Assembly (NCBI GenBank): GCA_961205875.1
Contig: OY540815.1
Location: forward strand, 18,971,638-19,035,637
Source of the DNA: Sialis fuliginosa
Taxonomy: Eukaryota; Arthropoda; Insecta; Megaloptera; Sialidae
Direction of reading: 5' to 3'
Length of the DNA stretch: 64,000 nucleotides
Shown: piece after piece, positions 12,386 through 24,529 of the stretch
Layout: each line of letters opens with the position of its first letter
How positions within the stretch are numbered: position 1 is the first letter of the stretch
The notes under the pieces: generated by a model
What the model saw: only the letters and a program-made list of their open reading frames with translations
The model's database searches: none
Told to the model about the DNA's origin: nothing
Position numbers and translations under genes: made by a program

Positions 12386-12974
12386 ATGGCGCGATTAAGA
12401 GTTAGTGCGCGAAGCCCCTAGTTACAAATAATTATTAAATAATCTATGAACAACTCCAACCTTTTACTCTTATTATCCAATACAGGATTCTCCGTTTTCC
12501 ATTGATTCACCCTGAGTCATTAGTGTTTATTATTAGGTCCGGTGTCCACTCAACTCTGCCAAGACCACTGGACTGTACATATTTTTGTCGGAGAGAGGGT
12601 GTGTGTTTTTCACCCAGCTCTTCATTTTCAATCCTGTCTATTATAAAGCCCTTACGGTCCAGCAGTTTTAATTCCGGTTAATCCGTAGAATCCAGTGCGT
12701 TTCTATCGGATTCCACAGTTTATCATCGAAATTTCACTTTTATATGTAGTATGCGAATGCTTCTATATATATATGTATAAATACATTAGGTAAATTGTGT
12801 AGTTTTTTTTTCAGGGAATTGTATGTTTGTTAATTGTTTTTGGAAATGATATTTTATAGGTACTTTAACTTAAACCTGAAAATTTTTAATATGAATCATT
12901 TATAATTATAAAGTGCCCAGTAATACTCTTATTAAAAATAATAACGTTATGTTTTATTGACAAATTCAATATAA
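12386..12974. other. Presumptive intron; non-repetitive mixed-composition segment at 12480-12720
   Basis: The 12480-12720 segment has higher GC than its flanks and no repeat match in the window. No coding similarity recognised. It is a candidate conserved non-coding region. Confidence 0.35.
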
Positions 12975-12975
12975 T

Positions 12976-13499
12976 AAGATACTGGCACCAGTTATGGCTG
13001 CTATAAGAGCAAGGTTTACTGTTTTTGTGATTCTCATGAACTCATGTTACAAATAAAACAAGTAACTCTTTATTTAATCAATTTAATTACCAAAGTCCGC
13101 AAATACAGTTTGTTTTTTTAAATTATATCCTTTTATTTTGTTTATGTATTTCTCCAGTAATGGATAAAGTAAAACCAGTAATAAACATGCAGAGCTGGAC
13201 ATTTGCTAATGATTACAAAATGATAAGTACTATGACACAAAAGATATAAAAGAATCGTCAAATACGAAACAATGTAAAACAGTTGCTATGATAAATTATA
13301 ATAATAAATAAATAAATTATACTAATAATTAGTTTAAATGTCCGCCATTTTAACACCTATTGGCCGATTGTTATCAAATCACGCTGTAAGACAGTTAAAT
13401 GTATATAGATTAATATTCAGAAATGGTAGTAAGTAATCAAATATCAACAATTATTTCTAATTCAGTACATTTAATTAAAAAATAGCCATTACCAGTACT
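12976..13499 (+). mobile_element. TIR element family A, copy 1
   Basis: Begins TAAGATACTGGCACCAGTTA and runs collinearly with the other copies through GTGATTCTCATGAACTCATG, CAATTTAATTACCAAAGTCC, a CCAGTAATGGATAAAGTAAA block, and CACCTATTGGCCGATTG to a degraded 3' end (CCATTACCAGTACT). This is the longest copy. No transposase is encoded. Confidence 0.9.
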
Positions 13500-14300
13500 T
13501 TTTTATATGTACACATTTATAGGATCTATATAAATATTTTTATTTTTTGGTTTAAATGTTTTTAAACTTTGTCTAGAGGGCATCATTTTATATGTTCAGT
13601 AAAAATTTTAAGTTTCTAGTTTATATAGTTTACGAGATACATATACTTGAGTAAAAAGAACGGACAGGCAGACGGACGGACTAAATATATATTTAAAGAT
13701 AGACATTGTGTTAAATTTCCCTTTCTATCATTGTTTTATAATTAGTATTATTGAACACTTATAATATATACTCTTTTTGGTGTCGGACACTTTTTTGTGT
13801 GGCTGTGTTATATGTTTTTGCTTCTGAAGGGCTTCTATATAATTTAAACACATGGAAAGTTCTGATTATATAGACATTTAAATAAATCCAATTTATTTAT
13901 TAATTTCTTGCTTTATGAGCAATTAGATTTCATATTAATTTGACTAATATGTGTACTCTATTATTTTATTTAAAATAATGAAGTAGATTTTAATCTAGGT
14001 TGTTTTTTTACATAAAATATTAATTAAAGATAATAGTTCTCGCTTATTACTTATCAAATTATTCTGTGAAATTTTTACGTTATTAATAATAATAGTCATG
14101 AGTCGAATAATTATGCCTTAATTTGTACACACTTTTTAATAAATAAATGTAAGGTGTGTAATTTAATATTAAATATTTAAATTTTACTTACTTACATGTA
14201 CCTACATTTAACATTTGTGTATAAATGACTCAAAAAATTCATAAATCATGTTATAATTTGAAATTCAACATTTGTTTAAACTATCAAAAACTATTATTAA
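13500..14300. other. AT-rich presumptive intron, no gene seen
   Basis: A short GGACAGGCAGACGGACGGAC stretch near 13660 resembles the tails of dispersed insect repeats. Nothing else is recognisable. Confidence 0.5.
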
Positions 14301-14309
14301 TTCACATAC

Positions 14310-14425
14310 TAACGACCCTCACCCCCCGCATTTTATTCATTTTTAGAGTTTCGTACTTCAAAGGAAAAACGGAACCCTTATCCTTATCGGATCACTTTGT
14401 TGTCCGTCAAGACTATTTTTCTCAG
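14310..14425 (+). repeat. Lepidopteran-type dispersed repeat fragment
   Basis: GAGTTTCGTACTTCAAAGGA, AAAACGGAACCCTTAT and CGGATCACTTTGTTGTCCGT in sequence form a block I recognise as a common moth and butterfly intergenic repeat. A related rc piece (GAGGTACGAAACCCT) is at about 40107. It is a truncated copy and its underlying element class is not certain. Confidence 0.6.
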
Positions 14426-14466
14426 AAACGGCTAGAAGTATCAAGTGCAAATTAATATCAAATACT

Positions 14467-15542
14467 AATGGAAGAAGGGAAAGCAGTGCTTCCCTTTCTT
14501 TGTGGGTAAATTAATACAAATCTGTGTTTTCAGTTAATAAATAATTTAAAAATATTATTAGAATATTCATCTTTATGCGCAACCCAATCATTTTAACCAA
14601 AAGTCAAAAATAACATTAATATTAATTATAAAACTATAATACCTCTACGTCTTATTTTCTTGTATTTTAGTCGATATTTTTATGACGAGTTGAAGTTCAC
14701 TGCAGGAAATTTCACTAAAAAAATTAGAATTTTTGATTTCGTTAAAAGTATGTTTATTGTATAGAAAATGGCGTGAAAAGTTGTTTGTTTCAAACCGCAG
14801 GTCTGTATCTCAAACCGTTCTCGAGATATAGCCTCTCAAAGTTTTAGTTTTTTTCAAATTTTTGGAGAAAAAAGGCCATAACTTTTGAACGGGTGGTCGG
14901 AATTGATTTTAGTTGACGGATTTGAAATCAGCGTGTCAAAATCTATATAATGACATGTATAGTACCTTAAAACTCGAAAAAAAAATTTCGCGAAAAATCG
15001 AAAAAATTCAAAGGGGTATACCTTAAAAAAATGTCGATTTTTGACCAAAATTTTTTTGTCGGATTTTAAAGTATTATACATGTCATTATATAGATTTTGA
15101 CACGCTGATTTCAAATCCGTCAACTAAAATCAATTCCGACCACTCGTTCAAAAGTTACGGCCTTTTTTCTCCAAAAATTTTAAAAAACTAAAACTTTGAG
15201 AAGCTATATCTCGCGAACGGTTTGAGATACAGACCTGCGGTTTGAAACAAACAACTTTTCACGTCATTTTCTATACAATAAACATACTTTTAACGAAATC
15301 AAAAATTCTAAATTTTTTAGTAAAATTTCCTGCAGTTGAATTTCAACTCGTCATAGAAATATCGATTAAAATAGAAGAAAATAAGACGTAGAATCATTTA
15401 GTTATTATATAAATATTTAAGAATTTATTTAAAAAAGTAAAAGCTTAAACTAAAGCTGTTTCATAACTAGTTTTTTTTGTTAATAGGAGGGGGAGGATTG
15501 ACAAAATATGCTTCCCTTTTAAAAATTTCACGATCGCCACTG
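14467..15542. mobile_element. hAT-type foldback element, copy 1 (loop orientation a)
   Basis: Shares its whole layout with 55309-56389: a subterminal GGGAAGCAGTGCTTCCC palindrome, an AT-rich left segment, two ~340-bp inverted arms (about 14647-14985 and 15049-15390), a ~63-bp spacer and a right segment ending in CGCCACTG. The left terminus (CAGTGGCG...) is eroded, so no target duplication can be read. In this copy the spacer reads TTTCGCG...GACCAA; in copy 2 it is the reverse complement. A 89-codon open frame on the minus strand here is a by-product of the inverted arms, not a gene. Confidence 0.9.
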
Positions 15543-16172
15543 AGGTATATACTTCCCATTGACCTAGAATCTTTAAATATAAACACGAAGGAAGGTCTCA
15601 TAGCACTAATTAAATCTCATATCATTTGTATTATTAATCTGGAACAATTTTTACCCCTATTATAAAGTTAATATAAATAAAAATGATTTAATGAATTCTT
15701 GATAAATCTAAAAAAAACTATGTCACTTTTATCTTCAGAAAACGCATAGTAATTCTGACAAAATCATATTCCATTTCCATACAGAAACCAAACAAATAAT
15801 ACAACAGGAAATACAGATAAATAGAGTGGAATGTATACACATCACTTAGATTGTCTCCCATTCTTAATAGAGATAAGAACATACAGAGATATCTGTACAC
15901 ATTGCGGCACAGTGTTTTGTCATCATAGCTAACTGTTATCGCGTATTTTCTCCCGGCTCTGCGGTGTTTATGAACCGTCAAACGATCCAGATGGCTACGC
16001 CGCCGCATCTGTTTTAAATATTAAAAATGTGTAGATATGTTTACGCGAACTTTCATACTGTTTTCTTCTTTATTGCTATATGTACAATTGCATGAAAAAC
16101 AAGATTGAAATATACACATACGTGTCTCATACTGACTGCATTTATTTTATTGTTTGTTAAATTTTATGTCCG
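15543..16172. other. Presumptive intron, no gene seen
   Basis: A mixed-composition stretch at about 15900-16010 (CTCCCGGCTCTGCGG) is non-repetitive. The 96-codon minus-strand frame across it has no recognisable domain. Confidence 0.45.
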
Positions 16173-16221
16173 GTATTATGAAGGAGCTAGCAAGCACTTT
16201 CAAATGGGGTATTAATTCTGT
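16173..16221 (-). mobile_element. Terminal fragment of TIR family D
   Basis: CCGGTATTATGAAGGAGCTA, then GCAAGCACTTTCAAATGGGG and TATTAATTCTGT match the right end of the complete D element at 17679-17992 in reverse. The match stops exactly where the hAT-like element at 16222 begins. The rest of the D copy is not found on the far side. Confidence 0.75.
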
Positions 16222-16766
16222 CAGTACCGGCTTTAGGGTAGGGGGGGGACCAGGACGACCGCCTGGGGCGCCAGATCAGGTGCGGCGGCGCACAATGGAA
16301 AATTTATCTTTAAATTTTTTGTCGATCAGTTAAACCCGATTAAGCAAAAAATATAGCTAAATATAAACAATGTTAATTTGTAAAGAAATCGATTATTTGA
16401 TAGCTGCTAACTAGTTAACACATACTTATTCAGCAACCCAGAAAACCTTTAATAAGGTATTAGCTGAGATACTAACTAATCAACTTATTTGTTGATTTAT
16501 CAATTTTAATTTGTTCATAATAGGGGAAGGAGGTTTCGACGGTCTTTGGGCACTTGATAATCTTAAAGTTTATGGTGTAAGCTATATTTAAAAAAAAGTT
16601 GGAGTCTGTAGGATCGCGTCAAGCTGAGATATGAATTATTCAACTTATTTGCTAATTTATCAATTTTAATTGACATTTTTGGTGATTTATTAACATTTTT
16701 TTAGGGGGAGAGAGAGCGGAAAAATAAATCTCGTCCAGAGTGCCAGATTTGCTAAAGCCGGCACTG
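16222..16766. mobile_element. hAT-like TIR element, parent of the 29.9-kb tandem array
   Basis: Ends are CAGTACCGGCTTTAG (16222) and CTAAAGCCGGCACTG (ending 16766), a 15-bp TIR with one mismatch. CAG...CTG termini suggest hAT, but no clean 8-bp duplication is visible. The interior carries two versions of a block (CAACTTATTTG / TTATCAATTTTAAT / AGCTGAGATA; GTCTTTGGGCACTTGATAAT) that, reverse-complemented, matches the unit of the array at 29858-30480. G-rich sequence lies just inside the left end. No transposase frame. Confidence 0.75.
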
Positions 16767-17288
16767 CTTGTTTATAACTTTTGTCACTTACTTATTAAGC
16801 ATACTTCAACTTTTCATATTCATTCAGATATATCTGATAAAATCCCCAACAAGTAAATGATATTAAAAACTACATACCTACACAAACGTATATATGATAT
16901 ACACCCAGCTGTCACTGAAACAAGAAGAAGAACAGCAAGAATGAACCGTAACAACAAGAACTATGGGTACTTACACTCTGTACATAACATAATAATGTAT
17001 ACGTATGTGCACATTTCAAAACTGCATGTACAAACTGGTGAAGCCTGTCACTTTATATGTGTGTGTGTGTGTGCGTGCGTGTGTGAATTACAATATTTAT
17101 GACATGTATCTGTTACACATAAAGCCTACGCGCCGTCGCGTCTTTCAAATATATTATAAAACATAGAGAAGCGACACATTATTCAAATGGGGATATTGGA
17201 AGTCGTCTTTGCAGAGGGAAGGGTGTGACTCTGAATTTCGTGGGAGGGGTATAAAAAATGCCGATTTAAAGTATTGTAAATTTGGATA
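16767..17288. other. Presumptive intron with a (GT)n microsatellite
   Basis: A TG-rich repeat occupies about 17058-17082 (TGTGTGTGTGTGTGCGTGCG). The 81-codon + frame across it is low-complexity. No gene recognised. Confidence 0.5.
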
Positions 17289-17435
17289 TAAGGTACTGGC
17301 ACCAGTTATGGCCGCTATAATAGCAAGGTTTATTGTATTAGTTATTGACGGACTTCTTTTTTGTAATTCTCATGAACTCATGTTACTAATAAAACAAGTA
17401 ACTCTTTATTTAATTAATTTTTTTTAATTACCAAA
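17289..17435 (+). mobile_element. TIR element family A, copy 2 (5' part only)
   Basis: Begins TAAGGTACTGGCACCAGTTA and TGGCCGCTATAATAGCAAGG, runs through TTCTCATGAACTCATGTTAC and ends in TTAATTACCAAA. The 3' two thirds found in other copies are missing. The intact TAAGGTACTGGCACCAGT end makes it a good reference for the terminus. Confidence 0.85.
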
Positions 17436-17678
17436 CGTTTTGTCTTGAAACTTAGTCCATTTTTTTCATTTTTTTTAATGTGTTTGGTTATTTATTGCAA
17501 AAAATATAATAATTTCATTTCATTTTAATATTAAAAATGCTTCCATATGGGGTATTGTAATTGTTTATTATCAAAAATAACTGTTTCAAGTATTAAATGT
17601 TAAAATGAAATTTATAAAATTGTAAAACAATACACAGCATCCTATTTTCTACAATTTGTTAATAATTTTCTCTTATAT

Positions 17679-17992
17679 CCGGTATTATAAAGGAGTTAAC
17701 AAAATTTGCTAGCTAGCAAGCACTTTCAAATGAGGTTTCTAACCTTTAGTTTCAAAGTTTAAATATTTGACAATTTTCGCGCACGCGTGGTATGTAAACA
17801 CCAATGGTATTAAAACAGTGGCGACATTATGAAAATTATGTTGTACGGTCATAGTCGCCAACTGTGTTACAATACGTTGAAGAATCACTGCTCTAAATTT
17901 CATAGCTAATCCATAGATACTATCACAGAATTAATACCCCATTTGAAAGTGCTTGCTAGCTAACAAATTTGCTAGCTCCTTTATAATACCGG
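17679..17992. mobile_element. TIR element family D, complete copy (314 bp)
   Basis: Starts CCGGTATTATAAAGGAG (17679) and ends CTCCTTTATAATACCGG (17992); the inverted repeat continues for roughly 60 bp (GCTAGCAAGCACTTTCAAAT). The unique middle includes GTAAACACCAATG and CCAACTGTGTTA, also present at 32594-32825. No coding capacity. The superfamily and target duplication are unclear. Confidence 0.85.
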
Positions 17993-18868
17993 GCAACGAA
18001 ATTTAAACATAATAGTAAATTTGGATCACGCATGACATTTACAAGAAATAATGTATTTACTCATTTGTCGTATTATGAACAGGAGTTCAAATATTAGCAT
18101 CTATATTAAATCTATTCTATTTAATATGCACTGAGAAAAAGAATTCATATTATCAATGTAAACGAAGTTGACTCAATCCCGCCGCGAGTTTAAATGCGGC
18201 GAAGCACGCTACAAGAATGAATCAACCACTGGGCGAGTTTAGAGAAATATGTTCGGTCAATCTCGCCGTGAAGTTGAGTTGACAATATGTATTTTGTAGC
18301 AAATTTTTACGATAGCCATACAAAAAATTTGTAGTCTATCAAGAGAAATATATACTTAAATTAATATATTAACGTTTTAGTTTCAACAAAGGTTGATGTT
18401 ATAACAATAAAATATCATATTTTGTCAAAAAACGAAAAAATTTGAACGAACATATAGGTATAGTTCAGTAAACTTAATTTTAATTTTATTAGATTCGTAT
18501 AGGTAAAGTCATGACTACCTATACGAAGTATAATTTTATTTATTTTCTATCTATTTACACCATTTTGTTGTAGACAATGTGGTTGGCTGTGACCTGAGAT
18601 AGGACACGGTTACTTACTGATGCTAATTGCAAGAGTATATGGCGGGTGTGGGAGACGCGACGCGCTGTAGATCGCGACGACCTCAGACTGTAACACACGA
18701 ACATTCACTCTCTCTGTCTCTCTTTGCAAGCAAAATGCGTTAAGTTTAATACACTGACTTGTGACGTAGAAGTCAATGTGACCAACTCCAAAAACGGTGT
18801 AAAATATTTTCAATCATCAACTATTAAAAACAAAACACGACGGTTTATTTGAAAATATTAAATAAAAA
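17993..18868. other. Presumptive intron with two small inverted repeats
   Basis: The hairpin at 18494-18527 and a looser inverted pair GTTGACTCAA (about 18169) / TTGAGTTGAC (about 18274) around a GC-richer block. No gene recognised; the minus-strand frame at 18610-18813 has no domain. Confidence 0.5.
18494..18527. repeat. Perfect 12-bp hairpin
   Basis: TTCGTATAGGTA and TACCTATACGAA are exact reverse complements around a 10-nt loop (aagtcatgac). The loop itself is nearly palindromic (GTCATGAC). Confidence 0.8.
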
Positions 18869-19333
18869 TAAGCTAAAGACACCAGTTATGGCCGCTATAA
18901 AAGTTTTTTTGTAATTCTCATGAACTCATGTTACTAATAAAACAAGTAACTCTTTATTTAATCAATTTAATTACCAAAGTCCGCAAATATAGTTTATGTT
19001 TTTTCTCCAGTAATGGCAAAGGTAAAACCAGTAATGAACACGCAGTGATGGACGACACAAAAGATATAAAAGAAAGAATCCTCAAATTTGAAACAATGTA
19101 AAGCAGTTGCTATGATAATATAATAATTGATAAATAAATTATACTAATAATTAGTTTAAATGTCCACCATTTTGACACCTATTGGCCGATTGTCATCAAA
19201 TCACGCTGTAAGACAGTTAAATGTATATAGATTAATATTCAGAAATGGTAGTAATCAAATATCAACAAATATTTCTGATTCAGTACATTTAATTAAAAAT
19301 TTGCCATTACTGGGGTCCTTGCCAAAACTGGTG
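18869..19333 (+). mobile_element. TIR element family A, copy 3
   Basis: Both ends are present but diverged (AAGCTAAAGACACCAGTTAT; CCTTGCCAAAACTGGTG). The interior is collinear with copy 1 but lacks the piece around ATTTTGTTTATG. The 82-codon + frame (19160-19408) over its 3' half reads out of the element and is treated as accidental. Confidence 0.9.
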
Positions 19334-20590
19334 TTTTGTTTTCTAACAGTGATTGTGAATAATTTTTATTTTTATTGTTGCTCACTATTAGCTAAAATCA
19401 AAAGGTAAGTGACGAAAATAACAGTTAGGTTAAAATAGTAAAATTAAAACCAAGTTAAAAAAAAACTTTAAAAAAAGTCAATATTGAATAAACCGCCTAC
19501 TAAAAATAATAATGAATAACTAGCTTTACTAAAAACAATATTATAAATAATCATAATAAATCATCATAACCTAGATCATATGATATAAAATAATTAAAAT
19601 TTCATAATTAAAAACGTAGTCAAAATATTTTCCCATTCAATTACATTTATTTAACTGATAAAGATCTGTCCACTGTAGCGTGGTGTCTTTGGAGGCCCCC
19701 TCAATCTCACAATGCCGTCCCTGATTTGCATTTTGTCGTTAACACGACTCATTAATATACAAAGGTATTTAATTGCCATAACGACATTGCGAGCAGGTAA
19801 CTTCTGAAGACGAACAATAATAATAAATACGTATGAATATTTATTAATTTCAAGTTTTTATAAAGAAGCATTTTTATTATTTTTCTGTGCTGTTAACTAA
19901 ATTATTTACGTAGTTTAAAAATTGAAAAATATATATATAATATTATTCCCTTTGTCCACTGAATGTGAGTAGGACATGAGACAAAACTAAGTTTAGGTGA
20001 ATCTCGTTACGTTTTAAAAATTTTATAACCTACAGTCTCGACTCATCAAAATTTAAATAGTCTCGTCTTATGGTCTTACTTACAACAAACTGCGGAAGTA
20101 TTATATATTTTAAAAACAATTTAAATACGATATAAATCTTACTTTTACTTTTGTAAAACATATAGAAACAATGACAAATTTCATAAAAAAATTACATTCA
20201 ACATAAAGTAATAAATCTGAATTGAGTCAATTTCATAAGATTTTCGATTTGGTCACATTGATAAGTAAAATAAAATTAAAATATATGAGTACATAACAGT
20301 TAAGAATAATAAACAAATTTCCAAGTATGATTTTTGTTTCCATGTAAAAGTTGTTTTATTATTACAGTCACATGATAATAAATTTATACAATATCTCATT
20401 AAATGTATATATATATATATAATATAAACATACTTGTAATATTATGTCTCCAATTAAATACGAGTACAAAAAGAAGCAAAAGAAGTCAATTAGCATAACG
20501 AATCTTTGTAGATTATGCAAATTGTAAATATAGTATACCATAACGAACAAGTGACGACTGACTGACATGGAATTGTGGGTGATCAGGGAC
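19334..20590. other. AT-rich presumptive intron, no gene seen
   Basis: A mixed-composition spot at 19665-19760 contains a POU-type octamer ATTTGCAT (19724-19731), which is weak evidence alone. Everything else is AT-rich, including an (AT)n tract near 20407-20430. Confidence 0.45.
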
Positions 20591-20594
20591 GGCT

Positions 20595-20875
20595 TTCATT
20601 CATTTCAGTTTTTTACTTCCTCGCAATATTGAAGATACGAGAAGCTTTGTGATCGTTTTAGAATGAGACAAAAAAAAATTTCTCTGATTTCAAAATTTTA
20701 AATTGATTTTCCGTTTCAGGTCAAGCCAAACACTTATCTTTTCGTGTCTTTCTGTCTTTCCGTTCGTCTCTCTGTATGTCTGTCCCCTGAATCCTTATCA
20801 CACTTATTTGGGTCTGGCTTGAGGACGGTCCCATTTCAAAAGGGGTGACATTCCAAAATTCTTAAATTACCTATT
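20595..20875 (-). repeat. Dispersed repeat I, copy 1 (reverse)
   Basis: AGAAGCTTTGTGATCGTTTT near 20639, the CTGTCTTTCCGTTCGTCTCT pyrimidine run and GGCTTGAGGACGGTCCCATT match, in reverse, the blocks at 50560-50850 and 58140-58345. Non-coding; the element class is not certain. Confidence 0.8.
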
Positions 20876-23044
20876 ACGTGAAAATTTTATTTCGTAGACC
20901 ATTCAATTTCCTATAATATAGGTCTACAATATTCCCTTTCAAAGATTTTTCTCACTACTACTACTGCAATACTATGGCAAGGAATACACTGTTGTGTATG
21001 TATAAATTATACATTTACTTATATGTAACTTATGTATGTAATATCAGATTATTCACTGCAATTTAATTAACACAAAACGTTGGTATATTTACATGAAAAC
21101 ATAAATTACCAAAATATGGTTCTTTTAACTTGTAAATATATTATTAACTCATGAAATGTGATGTTTAAAGTACTTTAAGCACTGTTACACCTCTGAAACA
21201 AGGTTGGAACTGTTGTGTATTGTTCTCACAATGCTACCTGCAAGAATTGTCACAGTGGCTTGATCGGAATTAGCATACAATGCTCTAATGACACTCACCT
21301 TCCTTCTGAACAACTTGTCTGTATCTCTATCACACACATATTTTGAATATTTTATATTTGAACTTAAAAAAGGTATTTTCAATATCATGAGGTGTTTTTG
21401 TTGTTTGCAGTAGGTTTTTGTGGATATTTATTTATTAATTAAATAGTGGCGCACCCGCGATTAAACTTTTCATTATATTTAAAGTTTAAACCCAGAATAT
21501 ATTATACTGTCTTTGTTCGTAATTATTTTTTCAAATACAACTTTTATGTACAGATTTTATTGTATTTAAATTTATTGGCCGAAAAATAGAATGGTCGTTT
21601 TATACAATTTTGAATTTTGTGTTATATGTGAATACAATAGTATTTTGCCAGAAATTCACATTTAGAATATAGGCAGTTATACTATATTAATACACTACTC
21701 CCCCCCCCCCTCCCCTAGGGGTTAATTTTCTTAGTCGATGCTTACGCCGAGGACCGGCAGAACATATAAATTTCGAGTGTCGGAAGTTAAAGAGTTTTTT
21801 TTCTTAAATATGGTTTTTGAAACATTAAAAATAATGCCGACCCTGCTTACGCCATAAAAGGGGGCGTTGATGAGTCAGTCACTCCAGACCAGGAGTTAAA
21901 ATTTATTTTTATTTAAGAAAAATTTCTTTACTTTTAAAAAATATATATTTTTAAATTTATTTATATCATTTACCAATAAGTCGCAATTATCTTGGCTTTT
22001 CGAAAATCACTTTATAAAAATTGTTATTTTTTATATAATAAATCGTGTTGGCTTCTAAATGACAAAAACATGTGTTAATTGTATCGTCCATTTGCTTATT
22101 AATAGTTTAAAAAAGGTCTGAATAACAATTTAACAGAGAACTGTATATTTATAATATTGCAACCTCATACGGACATATTCGAAAGGCCTTATCGTATTTA
22201 TATGATCTATGTAATGGTTTTGGGTCAGGAAAGGAAGAAGGACGAATTTTCGATTATATTTTATTACAGGCGGGTCTATAATTATGACGTTTCACTGTGT
22301 TTTATTTGGGCAGAGCATCTGTGGTTTTGACCCCTTCAGGGGTCTCCGAATATAATTGTCTTCTGTCATGTGTGAAAAATGTCATACAAAGTAAATTGGA
22401 TTTCTTTATAAATGGTCGTTTACTGTAATATATTTTTTTCCCTGTTATACGACTTAATTTATAATCATTTTTTAATTATTTTCAATAATCATGTGCTTTT
22501 AACTATACGTGCATATAAAAAGAAGTATTGTAATTACGAAAAAATTGATGTTTTAATCATTTGAATGAAAATATTTCTAACTTTAAAATTGAAATAAAAA
22601 TTTGGAAAAATTAATGTATTTTTTCAAATTTGAATTCCATTGCACGTGAAAAATCTCAATTAATATCCATACGAATACTAAACATTAAAAAAAAAACGTT
22701 GAATTAAGGTACAGAAATCTAATTAATATTAATGTAATTCCTACGACAATAATCTTAAGTCACAATTACCCCACAAATGAATGCACATTTTTATTAACCC
22801 GGTCTATAATATTATGTAAATATCACCACGAGCCGTGACAAACTCTACCAACGGATATACAGAAGTCTTAGCATGTCGTAATTACCCATTTCCCCCACTT
22901 CCCCTGCATTCTAACCCGCCACATTATTTGCCTTTATAATTGTTATCGAAATCGCAACAAAGAAAAGTGAGTCAGTGATTAGAAAATCGTCATCTGAATT
23001 GGACATGATTTTCACGAGTGAATACAAACATTCACGTAAACGCA
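20876..23044. other. Presumptive intron, no gene seen
   Basis: Includes a poly-C run at about 21699-21712 and two TTACGCC/CCGGC patches (21740, 21845) that look like degraded element ends, followed by TGAGTCA at about 21872. Otherwise AT-rich without usable frames. Confidence 0.45.
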
Positions 23045-23083
23045 ATAGCAAATACGACGAATTCGTTCGCTCGTATTTGCTAT
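23045..23083. repeat. Perfect 13-bp hairpin
   Basis: ATAGCAAATACGA at 23045-23057 pairs exactly with TCGTATTTGCTAT at 23071-23083; the 13-nt loop contains GAATTC. Too short for a standard miRNA precursor. Confidence 0.8.
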
Positions 23084-23261
23084 AATGAAACCCCATTATT
23101 AGATGCAAGTGTAACCCTAGCTAAAATTTCACACCCCAAGCAAGCTATGGCTTGAAGTGTGTTCTATTGTCGTCCTAAAAAATAATTTCATATGTACATT
23201 GTAATTGATAAAATTAGCATTATTTCTTAAATTTCTTTAGTAACCCACTTAAAATTTACAT

Positions 23262-23465
23262 TTTATGAAAGAGAACATTACAGACTCCATATTAACTTAA
23301 TTTAATATCGATTGGTTTTAATTTTCTGTCATAAAAATATAAACAAAGTTCAATTTGTCCATTTTTATACGACGGCAACACGCTACAGGTCGCAAAACTT
23401 AATAAATTAACAGCAATCATTTTGAATTCACTTAGTATTTATCTTGAGTTCTATTTCATTACATT
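23262..23465 (-). repeat. Dispersed repeat J, copy 2
   Basis: Reverse complement of 4370-4580: AACATTACAGACTCCATATT, TTTAATATCGATTGGTTTTA, CACGCTACAGGTCGCAAAAC and TTTTGAATTCACTTA occur in mirrored order. Confidence 0.75.
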
Positions 23466-24529
23466 ACATCTTTAATCAAGACAAAATTTAGTAAGTCAGC
23501 ATTAAATACATATTTATTTTATTTATTCATTTGAGTACTTTTCCTTAAAAATTAATATTTTTGACTATAGGCTTCCCCATGAAAAATTCTATGTAAGAAA
23601 ATATTATATATATTCGATATATACCTACATAGGTATAAATATTTAATGCACTTATTTTATTTGTGTTATAAAATCATATCATAATTGGTTAGAAATGTTT
23701 ATGATTGTCGTAACAATTTATATATTCAATTTACTGTAAGAAATTAATCGAGTATTTATAGTCTTTTCAATTAAGGACAAAAACATAAAACGTAATATAT
23801 ATTTTTTGTTTTTAATGATGAAATGTCAGCGATCCATTGATTTATTTATAATTAATTTTATACAGTAGTTAATCATTTTAAAAATGAAAACATCGATTAT
23901 TGTAAACTGAAAATAAAGAAATTAAGTTATAAAATATAAGAAGAATTAACAGAGGAAAGAAGATAATATTAAATATTATTGGGTTTGAATTGTTCCTAAG
24001 CCAATACTGTATAAGCCACATTGCAACGGAGTTCACCGATAAGAAATTAAAATGCGTAATAATTAATTAAAGGCCTTGTTAAATCATAAAACCTCGCGTC
24101 AACGAAGCCATTATCAAGATGGTCAACGCGTAGGGCAACGTTCACATGCATCGCAGTTACGGTAATGTAATTTTATGTTTTTATTTTTATTTTTTACAAT
24201 CGTCGGGTGCTATTGTTTTTCTACAGGAACCTTGAGAATCTTTATTTCTTTTTACGTGAAATATATACAATTTAAAATGTGTGACCCTTATTCGTGGGTA
24301 TATATTTTTGTTTTGTTAATTTGACCTACAGATTTTAAAATGTTAAGGTTAAACGTGTATATATTATTTTATATTTTTACTCAAATTATAGTACACTACA
24401 AATTACCCGCGGCTTCAAAATCAAATTCATTTAATTTGGTACAGATTTATTAATTGTATTTTTTCCTTAAAAAAGCCGGACCTAATGATTCAATATATAT
24501 TTTTGAATAGTCACATTTTTCTTAATTTG
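23466..24529. other. AT-rich presumptive intron, no gene seen
   Basis: A GC-richer non-repetitive stretch at about 24070-24165 (CCTCGCGTCAACGAAGCC, CAACGCGTAGGGCAACG) is the only outlier. Confidence 0.45.
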
